Below, in pieces: positions 32,023-39,881 of a stretch of DNA of 39,881 bases. The first letter of the stretch is position 1. Each line of letters starts with the position of its first letter. The notes under the pieces are model-generated. The model was given only the letters and a program-made list of their open reading frames with translations. It was not told the origin of the DNA and ran no database searches. The stretch comes from Lunatibacter salilacus (GTDB lineage: Bacteria > Bacteroidota > Bacteroidia > Cytophagales > Cyclobacteriaceae): contig NZ_VOLC01000001.1 of the NCBI RefSeq assembly GCF_009797935.1, positions 739,930 to 779,810 on the forward strand. Direction: 5' to 3'. The position numbers and the translations under genes were made by a program.

Positions 32023-33780
32023 TCAAAAACTATGAAGAAACAATTTACCTGAATCATCTTTATCGTTTAGTTCCAAGCAAATTTCACCTTCTGAAAATTC
32101 ATACTTCTTACCAGATTCATCTGTAGGAATGTCTGAGTCAATCAATGATAAAATGTATTGTAAATTATAATCTCTACAAATTTCCTTGACCTTGTTTAGT
32201 AAGCGTATCTTAATTCGATTGTCAAGACCTTCTAAAATACCATCGTGATAGACAAAACGGAAGAACGAGTTATCTGAATAATGTATTAATAATGAAAGGT
32301 CGAAAGCCATACAGAGCAATTTTTTATATGTAGTACCTTGGGCCTCCGAAGTTGTATTTAAATCACTCGGATTTTGATAATCAGCACTATATTCAATATT
32401 GCCCTGCTTATTTTGTACAATAGATATTAATGCATTGGTACCTAAAATATCTGTAATAATTGAGTTGAATATTCTATTGATATCAGCGTGTTTTCTTTTA
32501 TTTACTGCTTCACGGATTTCATTAACAGATTTTTCTATTTCCTGCTGTATTTTGGAACTCTCGTTCTCAATTTCTATAGACTGGTCAACTGCCTTAATTT
32601 TATCTTTGATACGCTCTATTTCCGCCTCTACCTTTGATAAGTTCTTCTGATACTCTTTAAATTTGATATAAGAATCTTTCTCCGTAAGAAAAGATAACTT
32701 CTCGCTTTTCTCCAATTCCAAAATATTTAATTCTTTGTTAACATAAATCAATTCAGCTTTAAGTGTTTGAAGATTTTCCATTAAATATCTTTTTCTGTCT
32801 CTTGAAATTGCTTCGTTAAATTTAAGTAAATCAGAAAACTCTTTTTTAAGTTCTTCTTGGAAAAGCAGTTGTGCTTCATTATGAAGTTTTTGGAGTTCTT
32901 CAATATTTATTTGTTCTGAAATATTTGCTAATGACTTTTCTATTTTGTTAATGTCGTAAGCAATTCTATACCTATCAGTACTTAGAATTTGTATTTGGTT
33001 GTCCAGACTCTCAATGAGTTCTTTATTGATAGATTTGTCTTGTTGAAAAAAATTAAATTTATCAATGGTTGATTTAGCTTCGTTTACCTCCTGCTCTTTG
33101 ATGTCTAGCAAACCAGCAAGTTTATCACGGTCATTTACATTAATCCTAGCTTCATCTTTTAAAACCCGGATGATTCCTTTTTTCTTGTCAATGTCTTCTT
33201 CAAGCGATAATTTTTTAATTATCAGATTGCTATCATAACCAAGTAATTCAAATACGAACGGTTTCCAATCAATATGCTTTCCTTTAAATTTGTCGAGTTT
33301 ATAAACGTCTAAATAGTCCTGTTGAGTTCTAAGAAAGTAGGTAATAGACTTTCGATAGTCGTAGCTTGATACAATATTAAAGCCAAGATGTTCATTAAGT
33401 TTTTTTCTAGCTTTATCAAAGGTCAGATTTTCATCATTCCAACTCCTAGGGATAAAAAAGTCCTTATGTTTAGTGTCATTAATCCTAAATGAAATTTTTG
33501 TATTCGTATCTATTTCTCGTTTGATAATCAAATAGCTACCATTGTTCAAAGCCAATTCGCCATAAAAAACAACGCCATTAAAAATCTTATTCCCGAATAT
33601 TTTCTTATTAAATGAACCGAGTAATATGAAATTGATTACGTGAATTAAGGAAGTCTTGCCAAGATTATGAGTGTCTTTTTTCTTTTGTTTTTCAAAAATA
33701 GTAGCCATAACGACATTGAATTCAGGTTGAAATTCAATGTTCTTAAAATTTTTATTGGCATATATCTTTACAAGTTTCAT
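32023..33780 (-). CDS. ABC-3C system SMC-like ATPase (DUF2326)
   Basis: The 585-residue SMC/RecF-like ABC ATPase has a long central coiled coil. Its N-terminus is MKLVKIYANKNFKNIEFQPE. The Walker A is HNLGKTSL (about residues 38-45), with the first glycine replaced as in the DUF2326 family. Coiled coil covers about residues 195-430. The C-terminal half holds SEAQGTTYKKLLCMAFDLSL as the signature-like segment and FVYHDGILEGLDNR as Walker B/D-loop. In ABC-three-component systems this ATPase is thought to sense foreign DNA and trigger the effector. It is the last gene of the operon, 2 bp after the middle gene. Confidence 0.85.
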   Translation of the reverse strand: MKLVKIYANKNFKNIEFQPEFNVVMATIFEKQKKKDTHNLGKTSLIHVINFILLGSFNKKIFGNKIFNGVVFYGELALNNGSYLIIKREIDTNTKISFRINDTKHKDFFIPRSWNDENLTFDKARKKLNEHLGFNIVSSYDYRKSITYFLRTQQDYLDVYKLDKFKGKHIDWKPFVFELLGYDSNLIIKKLSLEEDIDKKKGIIRVLKDEARINVNDRDKLAGLLDIKEQEVNEAKSTIDKFNFFQQDKSINKELIESLDNQIQILSTDRYRIAYDINKIEKSLANISEQINIEELQKLHNEAQLLFQEELKKEFSDLLKFNEAISRDRKRYLMENLQTLKAELIYVNKELNILELEKSEKLSFLTEKDSYIKFKEYQKNLSKVEAEIERIKDKIKAVDQSIEIENESSKIQQEIEKSVNEIREAVNKRKHADINRIFNSIITDILGTNALISIVQNKQGNIEYSADYQNPSDLNTTSEAQGTTYKKLLCMAFDLSLLIHYSDNSFFRFVYHDGILEGLDNRIKIRLLNKVKEICRDYNLQYILSLIDSDIPTDESGKKYEFSEGEICLELNDKDDSGKLFLHSF

Positions 33781-33782
33781 CC

Positions 33783-34016
33783 TTAAATTGCTTTTATTGA
33801 ATCTAACTTATCTACATACTCAATTTTGCCGAGCATAAAAAGGTACGATAGGGTGTATTCGTAATTTTCTGTTATGCCTTTTCCGATTTTACCGGTAAGG
33901 CTGTTTTTTAAATCATCATACTTAATGATTCCATTTTCAAGTATTTCCTTCATCATCACTGCCGAAAGAAATACAATTGAATATTTTATGTCGGTATGTT
34001 TATCAGGTTTAAGCAT
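33783..34016 (-). CDS. ABC-3C middle component
   Basis: The 77-residue winged-helix-like protein begins LKPDKHTDIKYSIVFLSAVM and ends YLFMLGKIEYVDKLDSI, the pattern of the small middle components of ABC-3C systems (class close to MC6). It is thought to link the ATPase to the effector. Its ATG overlaps the end of the upstream effector gene by 8 nt, and its stop lies 2 nt before the ATPase start, so the three proteins are probably made in fixed ratio. Confidence 0.8.
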   Translation of the reverse strand: MLKPDKHTDIKYSIVFLSAVMMKEILENGIIKYDDLKNSLTGKIGKGITENYEYTLSYLFMLGKIEYVDKLDSIKAI

Positions 34017-34968
34017 CTAATTTCTTTCCTATAAAACAATTACAATACATATAGTTGATAAAGACTCTAACTAATCTCTTTCTCCCTGAGCCAAAGAATT
34101 CCGCGTTATTCGAAATGACATAATCATATAATTCATCAAGCAACCTTTCAAAAGCTAAGTATTCATTTTCATAGATTGTAATCTTAGCGTTAAGTTCGTC
34201 AACTAAATCGTCAAACTGATCTTTCAACGGCTTGTTTATTGGGTCTTTCAAAAAAGCACGAATTGATTCAAAATGGGAATAATGTCTTTGCATCACATTA
34301 TCAAAATAATCTTTACTAAGTTTATTCAATTCATTTTTTTTCTCCATCTCTACGTATCTGAAGTCAACAATATTTTTGGCAATTGTATCACTTGATGGTA
34401 AATATTTGTGAAATGCCTCAATTACACTTTTCAAATCACTTTCGTCAAATTGAAGGGGTCTCAATAAATCTTGAAGTTTTGCTTCTTTTACAATATCAGG
34501 AAAGGATTGAAGCCATTGCTGAATTTTTTCATCCGCAATAATTACATTGGAAATTCCTGTATTGGCATCAATTAAATCTTCTATTTTTTCATCTTGCTTA
34601 CCTGTAAGTTTTCTGTTGGTAATCAAAAGATAATAATTAATCTTCCCTACACTCTTTAATCTTTCAATTTTAGGCAAAATATCATCTTTAAGGAGCTTTT
34701 GAAACTCCTTGTCTGAACAACTTGAACTTTCCTTTGAACTATGCTTAGCTTCAATAACTATTTTTCCATTCCAAGGATCAGAGAGACTAGGGAAAAAATT
34801 TGCTTTTCCATGAAACCTTCCATCTCTACCACCATCTGGCCCTTTAGCAAATGGAATAACCGCTTCACCAAGAATTTTTCTACAGATTAAAGTAGCTAAA
34901 TTCTCAAAATCATCTTCATTTATATAGTGTAACGGATATTTCCTCATTTTTTGTGCAAAGCTAATCAA
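34009..34968 (-). CDS. ABC-3C effector: restriction-endonuclease-like protein with C-terminal helical domain
   Basis: The 319-residue first gene of the operon has an N-terminal PD-(D/E)XK-type nuclease domain (about 15-150). FENLATLICRKILGEAVIPF is followed by GPDGGRDGRFHG (catalytic Asp) and WNGKIVIEAKHSS (Glu-x-Lys), then YYLLITNRKL. The C-terminal half (about 165-319) is the helical ABC-3C domain, with coiled-coil-like LKDQFDDLVDELNAKITIYE and the end LVRVFINYMYCNCFIGKKLD. It would cut DNA when released or activated by the ATPase. Low GC and high lysine content resemble other cassette genes. Confidence 0.82.
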   Translation of the reverse strand: MISFAQKMRKYPLHYINEDDFENLATLICRKILGEAVIPFAKGPDGGRDGRFHGKANFFPSLSDPWNGKIVIEAKHSSKESSSCSDKEFQKLLKDDILPKIERLKSVGKINYYLLITNRKLTGKQDEKIEDLIDANTGISNVIIADEKIQQWLQSFPDIVKEAKLQDLLRPLQFDESDLKSVIEAFHKYLPSSDTIAKNIVDFRYVEMEKKNELNKLSKDYFDNVMQRHYSHFESIRAFLKDPINKPLKDQFDDLVDELNAKITIYENEYLAFERLLDELYDYVISNNAEFFGSGRKRLVRVFINYMYCNCFIGKKLDA

Positions 34969-35048
34969 TCTAATGTGCGTTTCATAAAATTATGTCCTTT
35001 TACAATTCTCGCTTTTATTTGTGTGTTCTCTACGCTTGTTGGTAACGG

Positions 35049-36772
35049 CAGTCTGTGAAAAAACTACCGTCTGATTTTTTTGGGTATGCGCAAATAAAGA
35101 TATGATTTAAACTTCAAAATGCGTATTTTTAAAGGGTAAACTTATTCCTGAATGGCCTACCTTACCCCCCAAGACCGCCTTCAGTTACAAATATGCAGCA
35201 TAGACGAGTGCATAAGCAAAGAAAACCTTGTCCGGATGCTTTCGTTGAGATGCTGGTGCTGCCCAAGCTGGGCTTTGCGGTATCGGAAGTCAAAACTGAA
35301 GGCCGCCCGGCCTTCAACCCCAAGGTGTTCCTGAAACTGTATCTTTACGGTTATCTCAACGGGATGCGCAGCAGCCGAAAGCTGGAAAAAGGAACCGTAC
35401 GCAATGTGGAGGTACACTGGCTGCTGGGCAGCCTCACCCCCAACTACCACAGCATTGCCGATTTCAGGAAAGCCAACCCCGGAGCACTCAGAGCACCTTC
35501 AAACTCTTTGTGTCGTTTCTCAAAGAAGCCGATCTGATAACAGGCGAAGTAATAGCAATGGACGGCACCAAGGTAAGGGCCAGCAACAGCAAGAAGAACA
35601 ACTACAACGCCAAGAAGATAGAAGGCCACCTGGCCTATATTGAGGAAAAGACAAACGAGTATCTGGCTGAACTGGACAAAAATGACATCAAGGAACAGAC
35701 CGAGCGGGTAAGCCATGTACAGGAGAAGATAGAAAAACTCATATCCAACAAGATCAAATACGAAGTATTGGGCACTGCGCTTACTGAAAGCCAAGAACCG
35801 CAGGTGAGCACCACCGACCCCGACGCGAGGGCCCTGCTGGTTCAGGGACAGGTAGTGGAGGTGAGCTACAACCTGCAGGCAGCCGTAGACCAAAAGCACA
35901 GCCTGGTAGTTGCCACCCACACCATCAACCGAAACGACAGAAATGCCATGAGCGGCATAGCACTGGAGGCACAGGCAAATCTGGATAAAAAGAACTTTAC
36001 CGCCATACTCGACAAAGGCTACAACAACAGCAGGGAACTGGAAACATGTCAGCAGGCGGGAATAAAGACCCTGGTAGCCCCCCCGCCATAGTAAACAGCA
36101 ACGCACACGGGACCACAGCGGAATTCGTGGTTTCCAACTTTCTATACCAACCGGAATCGAATACATATACCTGTCCTGCGGGAAAGACCCTCAAAACAAC
36201 CGGAACGTGGCATAAGAAAACACGGGAAAGGGACAGTTATGAGTTCAAGAAATATAGAACCCCGGACTGTGCCTCCTGCGCGGTAAAGCACCTCTGTACG
36301 GGCCGGGCAAATGGAGGCAGGGAGATCGAACGCAGCCAATATGCCGAAGCGGTGGAGAAAAACGGGCTTAACTACAAAAACAACAAGGATTTATACCGTA
36401 AGCGGCAGGAGATCAACGAGCATATCTTCGGTACCATCAAGCGGCAATGGGGCTACAACCACACCAACCTGAGAGGTTTGGCCAAGGTAAACGGTGAAAT
36501 GGCCCTGATAATGACAGTGTATAACATGAAACGGGCCATCAATATCCTGGGCATGGAAAAACTGCTGGCCAAACTCAGGACCTGGATGCCGGATTATGGG
36601 AAGGCAACCGCGCCTTACACAAAACAGGGCATTTTAAGGCTGTTTGACAGGTCTTATTTTCACCGCCTACCGAAAGCGGCGTGAAATTTGGAGGGCTTAA
36701 AGGGGCTAAAAACGAGCTGAAAAGAAAATTTTTGCAAGTCTTTCATAGGGGTGCTAGTTTTTTCACAGCCTG
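35049..36772 (+). mobile_element. IS1182-like insertion sequence
   Basis: The element is 1724 bp. Its inverted ends CAGTCTGTGAAAAAACTACC (35049-35068) and the complement of 36753-36772 (CAGGCTGTGAAAAAACTAGC) match at 18 of 20 positions. The 4-bp target duplication ACGG lies at 35045-35048 and 36773-36776. It carries a broken transposase gene, so it cannot move by itself. Confidence 0.88.
35152..36684 (+). pseudogene. IS1182-family DDE transposase, broken by three frameshifts
   Basis: The reading frame moves three times. MAYLTPQDRLQLQICSIDEC starts the protein. After a shift near 35232 it reads DAFVEMLVLPKLGFAVSEVK. After a shift near 35490 it reads STFKLFVSFLKEADLITGEV. After a shift in the C7 run at about 36077-36083 it reads AIVNSNAHGTTAEFVVSNF to the end. 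Adding one C to the C run restores frame, which suggests a slippage deletion. All three DDE residues remain in the pieces (IAMDGTK, AILDKGYNN, EINEHIFGTIKRQWGYNH). A zinc-ribbon-like CPAGK / CASCAVKHLC region is also kept. Three breaks make programmed frameshifting unlikely. Confidence 0.85.
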
Positions 36773-36909
36773 ACGGACAAGCATATGCTCTGGCCACCGG
36801 TTTATAAAGCAGTTCCTATCCGCCTAAACGAAAGAACTGATAAAAGCTCTGAACTATCAAATCTTCACTGCACCCGGTGGTCAAGTATTTGCAGCGTTAG
36901 GCAAAGTAA

Positions 36910-37791
36910 TTATATTCTAGGTACTATCTCATATAAGATACCTACAGCATCATCTACATCTCCACATCTATGCCACTCTTCTTTTGAAGTGACTAAGCAA
37001 TAAATAACATAATCTGTTCTAATGTGCTTATTTTCAATGTCTAACGTTAAACTATTGAAGGCTTCCAAGTAATTCGAAGTGTCCTTTTTATCAAACACCC
37101 AATTTATAGTATAATCGCTTGAGTCAAAACTAGGGTCAACTTCTACTTCAATCTTTAATTGGTCTCCTGATACCACAGAAAATCCACCTGATGCTCTAGT
37201 ATCACAATGGCCTCTACCAGTAGAATTCCTTGAAATTTGACCAGCCATAAATTGATTGCCGAAAGAATCTGAAATTCTTATAATTGTGGGCGCATTGTAT
37301 TTCTTTTCCAAATTTTTTCTTTTGTAGTAACTCTTAATTGAACTAATTACATCATTAGAGTAGCACATTATCTGCAAAGCCTCATGACTAGAGATAGGGT
37401 TTGCATGGTACAACTTATTTCTAATCGGTATCAAACGGTTTAAAAAAGTTCTTGCCTCATCATTGCCATCAGGGTATGCTTCTGATAAAATCTGTTTAAA
37501 TACATTTTTAAATAATTCAGGATTACAAATTATTCTAATAACATCATCTAATAGAAAGGCATCAATAAATCGAGAATATCTTTTTGGCTCATTATCATAT
37601 CTAGCTTTGGCATCTTTAATTATGCTGTTACTGATTAATCTTCTTCCCTGAGCATCAATATAATTCCAATAATCAATACCATACTTATCTCTAAGCTCAG
37701 TATCAATTACATTTCTAATCCATATCTCTAAATTCTCTACTGAATTTCTACACTCACTTCTTACTCTATCAATGTTTAATAGACTTATCAT
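36910..37791 (-). CDS. HEPN (Swt1-like) ribonuclease-type protein with beta-rich C-terminal domain
   Basis: The 293-residue protein has an N-terminal helical HEPN domain (about 10-150). It contains the Rx4H ribonuclease motif R124-NKLY-H129 in LIPIRNKLYHANPISSHEAL, preceded by SRFIDAFLLDDVIRIICNPE; this is closest to the Swt1-type HEPN family. The C-terminal part (about 170-293) is predicted beta-sandwich (FSVVSGDQLKIEVEVDPSFD, then YTINWVFD), perhaps a sensor for a nucleotide or phage component. Rx4-6H HEPN proteins cut RNA in abortive-infection and toxin systems. It stands alone in its cassette, so any inhibition must be built in. Confidence 0.75.
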   Translation of the reverse strand: MISLLNIDRVRSECRNSVENLEIWIRNVIDTELRDKYGIDYWNYIDAQGRRLISNSIIKDAKARYDNEPKRYSRFIDAFLLDDVIRIICNPELFKNVFKQILSEAYPDGNDEARTFLNRLIPIRNKLYHANPISSHEALQIMCYSNDVISSIKSYYKRKNLEKKYNAPTIIRISDSFGNQFMAGQISRNSTGRGHCDTRASGGFSVVSGDQLKIEVEVDPSFDSSDYTINWVFDKKDTSNYLEAFNSLTLDIENKHIRTDYVIYCLVTSKEEWHRCGDVDDAVGILYEIVPRI

Positions 37792-37810
37792 TAATTTTTA
37801 TTTTGCCTAA

Positions 37811-37935
37811 CGTTTCGCATATATGGCTCGTGGCGGCTTCAAAGATCTTCTTTATCCGCCGTTGACAAATTTAACTAAAAGCACAAATATTCGGTAAAGC
37901 ACGCCGCCCGCCATGGGCTATATATGCTGTTAGCT
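37811..37935 (-). repeat. attC-like site of the FRG cassette
   Basis: A 125-bp imperfect palindrome on the minus strand: R''-like AGCTAAC (37935-37929) begins 14 bp after the FRG stop. Arm GCATATATAGCCCATGGCGG then pairs with CCACGAGCCATATATGC. The site ends at G|TTAGGC from 37811. GCAGCTAA is complementary to TTAGCTGC at the 5' end of the same cassette (39709-39702). Confidence 0.7.
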
Positions 37936-37948
37936 GCTGGCCTTCCTG

Positions 37949-39064
37949 TCATTTTAGTAGATAAATTTTATTCAACGCTCTTTTAACTTCTCCAGTATTT
38001 TTTGAGTTCTCTTTAATGTCCATAAAGTAATTTAAAACTAAGTCTTCACTTCTGTCAGGAAATAAGTAATGTGTATAGTCGCTGTTTGATAAGTTTGATG
38101 CTCGGTTATTAAGTCCTATAGCACAAACCAAATATGAAGCCAATTGATTTTTTGATAATCCCCAACCTGAATGGCAAAACCAAGCATCCTGCCTGTCGGG
38201 TCTTGTATTTTCTATAAATTTTGGCTTTATTGATTTGTGAGAAAAAACTGTGTCTTTGGGACATCTAAAAATGAAAATGGTGGATTCTGAAAAATCTTCA
38301 AGTTGTCGGGTTTCAGCAAGTCCATCATTTTCGATGATTAATTTATTTGTAGCGAACCAAGTCGCCACTTTTATGTCTTTTGTTAGGTCTAAACCGACAC
38401 TTGGTAAACCGTAATGTTGGGCAAATCCAAGTGAAATAGGTGTAAAATGAGGTGAGTTTTTTATTTTAAAAACGTCTTTTTGGTATTCTATATAATCTTC
38501 ACTATTCAATACTTCTTTTAAATCAATCCCGACATCATTTAGCATTAAGGCTGTTTGACTATGCCAAAGTCCGTAGATAAAAAACTCATTAAAATCGCTT
38601 CTAACAAAACTCGGTTTAAAAGAAGGTTCTTTTGCTTTACCATCACCAAAAAGAAACAAATTCTCGTCTGCTGCTCTTCTAATGGTATATAGAGAAGTTT
38701 GTCCTCGAAGAAGAATCTCGTAGTCTGGATTTTCCTTTTCAATTTGAGAAATTAATTTGAATAGGCTTTCATAATCTTCAAATTTATAAACAGGGATTTT
38801 TCTAAATGGAACTCTCAGTTCGTCAATTATTGTGTAATTAGCAGAATGGTTATAATAATTTATGGTTTTGGAGTTACTGTAGGGGCAATTAATGTTTTCG
38901 TTTAAAACTCTACCATAATTGTCATCAATTAAGAGGTGAGTCTTATCCTCTTTTTTAGCAAGTTCATTTACTCCCGAATGAATACTAATTTCATTTCGTA
39001 TTGGGTATATGTTGTAGAAACCAGGGTATTCCAATTTACTATCCGTAATATTTATTGATTGCAT
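37949..39064 (-). CDS. FRG-domain protein, probable defence effector
   Basis: The 371-residue protein contains a clear FRG domain: YEILLRGQTSLYTIRR (the F/WRGQ element, about residues 115-130) and FAQHYGLPSVGLDLTKDIKV followed by ATWFA (about 214-238), the QHxGLPTxLLDxT signature. FRG domains are distantly related to ADP-ribosyl-transfer folds and occur in phage-defence and toxin loci; the reaction is not established for this protein. The N-terminal 85 residues and the C-terminal 100 are not recognised. Its start codon overlaps the stop of the upstream gene (TAATG), showing coupled translation of a two-gene unit. Confidence 0.82.
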   Translation of the reverse strand: MQSINITDSKLEYPGFYNIYPIRNEISIHSGVNELAKKEDKTHLLIDDNYGRVLNENINCPYSNSKTINYYNHSANYTIIDELRVPFRKIPVYKFEDYESLFKLISQIEKENPDYEILLRGQTSLYTIRRAADENLFLFGDGKAKEPSFKPSFVRSDFNEFFIYGLWHSQTALMLNDVGIDLKEVLNSEDYIEYQKDVFKIKNSPHFTPISLGFAQHYGLPSVGLDLTKDIKVATWFATNKLIIENDGLAETRQLEDFSESTIFIFRCPKDTVFSHKSIKPKFIENTRPDRQDAWFCHSGWGLSKNQLASYLVCAIGLNNRASNLSNSDYTHYLFPDRSEDLVLNYFMDIKENSKNTGEVKRALNKIYLLK

Positions 39065-39663
39065 TATAGGTTCAATTTAATTTTTAGGTTCTCTGCTAAA
39101 TAGGCGATAATGAAATAGGAAAATGCGGTCGACACTTTAGAGTTTATAAATAAATTTTCTGTATAATGTTTGGAATCAGAGGTTACACTATTCATTTCAA
39201 TTTGTTTATTAAAATAATCAAGTTGACTAGTAAGTTCTGTGTGAAATTGAGAAAATACTGAGATTGTCAAGTTGACAAATAAATCTTGACAAATGATTTC
39301 AAAAGAATACGAATTTGGGTTAATTTTTATATCTACTAATTTATTGTTTTGCTTTAAGTAATCATTATACAGTTCAAGTAAATCTGTTTGCATTTCAGAT
39401 TTATAAATGTCCAGCAACTCTTCGTTTAAATTTATTCGTTGGCATATTTCGTTTAGTAGTTTGGAATAATTAAAATTTACTAATTGGTTAAATACGTCTC
39501 TATCACTACAAGGAAGTATAATTACAGACTTTTTAATTATCTCGTTCTTATTATTTAAATAATAAGTCAGTTCGTTTACGTTGTCAATAAAGTCAAGAGA
39601 AGTAAGTCTGCAATTAAAATGCAATGAAAAATTGTCTATTATGTTGATGTTATCTAAAATCAT
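39064..39663 (-). CDS. Unknown protein encoded upstream of and coupled to the FRG gene
   Basis: The 199-residue mostly helical protein is rich in Asn, Ile and Leu, with no signal peptide or clear membrane helix. Recognisable pieces are only descriptive: SVIILPCSDRDVFNQLVNF, EMQTDLLELYNDYLKQNNKL, and a C-terminal FSYFIIAYLAENLKIKL. I recognise no family. Being the first gene in a coupled pair with an FRG protein, it could be the antitoxin, an adaptor or a sensor. It starts 46 bp inside the cassette boundary. Confidence 0.65.
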   Translation of the reverse strand: MILDNINIIDNFSLHFNCRLTSLDFIDNVNELTYYLNNKNEIIKKSVIILPCSDRDVFNQLVNFNYSKLLNEICQRINLNEELLDIYKSEMQTDLLELYNDYLKQNNKLVDIKINPNSYSFEIICQDLFVNLTISVFSQFHTELTSQLDYFNKQIEMNSVTSDSKHYTENLFINSKVSTAFSYFIIAYLAENLKIKLNL

Positions 39664-39709
39664 TGACTGTTCTGTTTTAGCACTGTCGGTCTGGTAGGCT
39701 TGCAGCTAA

Positions 39710-39836
39710 CGGGATTCAGCTTGGAGACGGCGGGCATTCGGAGCTGTTCTCTTCCAAGCCTACTCCTACCTTCTTAAAGATACTGTATTTTCTATATACA
39801 CTGAACCGCCCGCTGCATCCAAGGTGATGTGTGTGC
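39710..39836 (-). repeat. Probable attC-like site of the next cassette, partly recognised
   Basis: The site ends on the minus strand at G|TTAGCTGC (39710 down). Arms CAGCTTGGAGACGGCGGGC (39718-39736) and GCCCGCTGCATCCAAGGTG (39808-39826 region) pair imperfectly. The expected R''-like box at about 39830-39836 reads GGCACAC on the minus strand, a poor match to RYYYAAC. The length, about 127 bp, fits the other sites. The rest of the window to 39881 shows nothing further. Confidence 0.45.
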
Positions 39837-39881
39837 CCGGCATGGGCATCTGGTATCGAAGATACCATAATATTCCAGAGG

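Larger units (their letters stand above)
35046..36902 (-). repeat. attC-like site of the HEPN cassette, split by an insertion sequence
   Basis: On the minus strand the R''-like GCCTAAC (36902-36896) opens an arm (GCTGCAAATACTTGACCACCGG) that pairs with CCGGTGGCCAGAGCATATGC (36805 side). The site ends at G|TTACC (35046 down). The stretch 35049-36776 is the IS plus one target copy; without it the site is about 129 bp. It begins 8 bp after the HEPN gene's stop. Confidence 0.62.
31874..39836 (-). mobile_element. Integron-like cassette array carrying defence genes
   Basis: Three minus-strand cassettes, each with a gene or operon and a 3' palindrome of about 125-130 bp, follow each other: ABC-3C (35045 down to 31874), HEPN (37810 down to 35046), FRG pair (39709 down to 37811). 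The attC rule holds in each. The first bases after the G|TT crossover point are TTACCA, TTAGGCAAA and TTAGCTGC, and the matching R''-side boxes are TGGTAA, TTTGCCTAA and GCAGCTAA. Genes share one orientation and lie close to both site ends. No integron integrase is present; by orientation it should lie to the right of the window. Confidence 0.65.

Noticed and set aside
35152-36684. Programmed frameshifting in the transposase
   Set aside because: Three separate shifts are needed, in more than one context; decay is simpler, although the C7 run alone could slip.
39664-39881. Integron attI site or integrase start
   Set aside because: The sequence forms another palindrome like the attC-like sites, and no integrase reading frame is present.

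Overview
The window comes from a Bacteroidota chromosome, most likely order Cytophagales (Cyclobacteriaceae-like). The evidence is a FecI-type ECF sigma / FecR / SusC-SusD locus, promoter-like TTTG/TAnnTTTG elements, lipoproteins with short lipoboxes, and typical family members (PolB-like exonuclease, lipB, rnr, DUF1080). No 16S rRNA gene is present, so the genus is not certain.

Layout. 1-588: an exact 165-bp tandem repeat carrying a long palindrome; its last copy supplies the final codons of a DUF1080 gene. 571-12800: chromosomal housekeeping and accessory genes: DUF1080 protein, two GT2 glycosyltransferases, a class D beta-lactamase with every catalytic motif, aspartate aminotransferase, a MORN-like protein, YraN, then a co-directional run lipB - small protein - PolB-like exonuclease - RNase R - polyprenyl synthase - rhomboid protease. 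12801-14070: gene-poor, with two decayed genes. 14071-24591: a nutrient-uptake locus: ECF sigma, FecR, SusC with STN domain, SusD, a PKD/PQQ-repeat lipoprotein and two tandem endonuclease/exonuclease/phosphatase-family secreted enzymes. Two 88-bp units, each with a small ORF beginning MKSS, sit directly before fecR; a third copy precedes a gene in the integrative element.

24656-27015: a graveyard next to a tRNA-Pro 3' end. It holds a VapBC remnant, a GIY-YIG remnant, a RES-toxin remnant beside an intact Xre-type antitoxin gene, and a tandem 413-bp duplication of [terminator, GIY-YIG gene, tRNA-like sequence]. 26995-31054: one end of an integrative element at the tRNA-Pro 3' end: tyrosine integrase, a coiled-coil protein, an excisionase-like HTH protein and a VapE-like P-loop protein. 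Its far end is not visible.

31874-39836: the most interesting part. Three defence-type transcription units lie on the minus strand: an ABC-3C system of three genes, a HEPN (RNKLYH) protein, and a FRG-domain protein with an unknown partner. Imperfect palindromes of about 125-130 bp, one just 3' of each stop codon, separate them. Their ends behave as integron attC sites should: the first bases of each cassette are complementary to the R''-like box just downstream of that cassette's own gene, in all three cases. One site is split by an IS1182-like insertion sequence with a 4-bp target duplication. I read this as an integron-like cassette array of defence genes; no integron integrase is in the window, and by gene orientation it would lie to the right.
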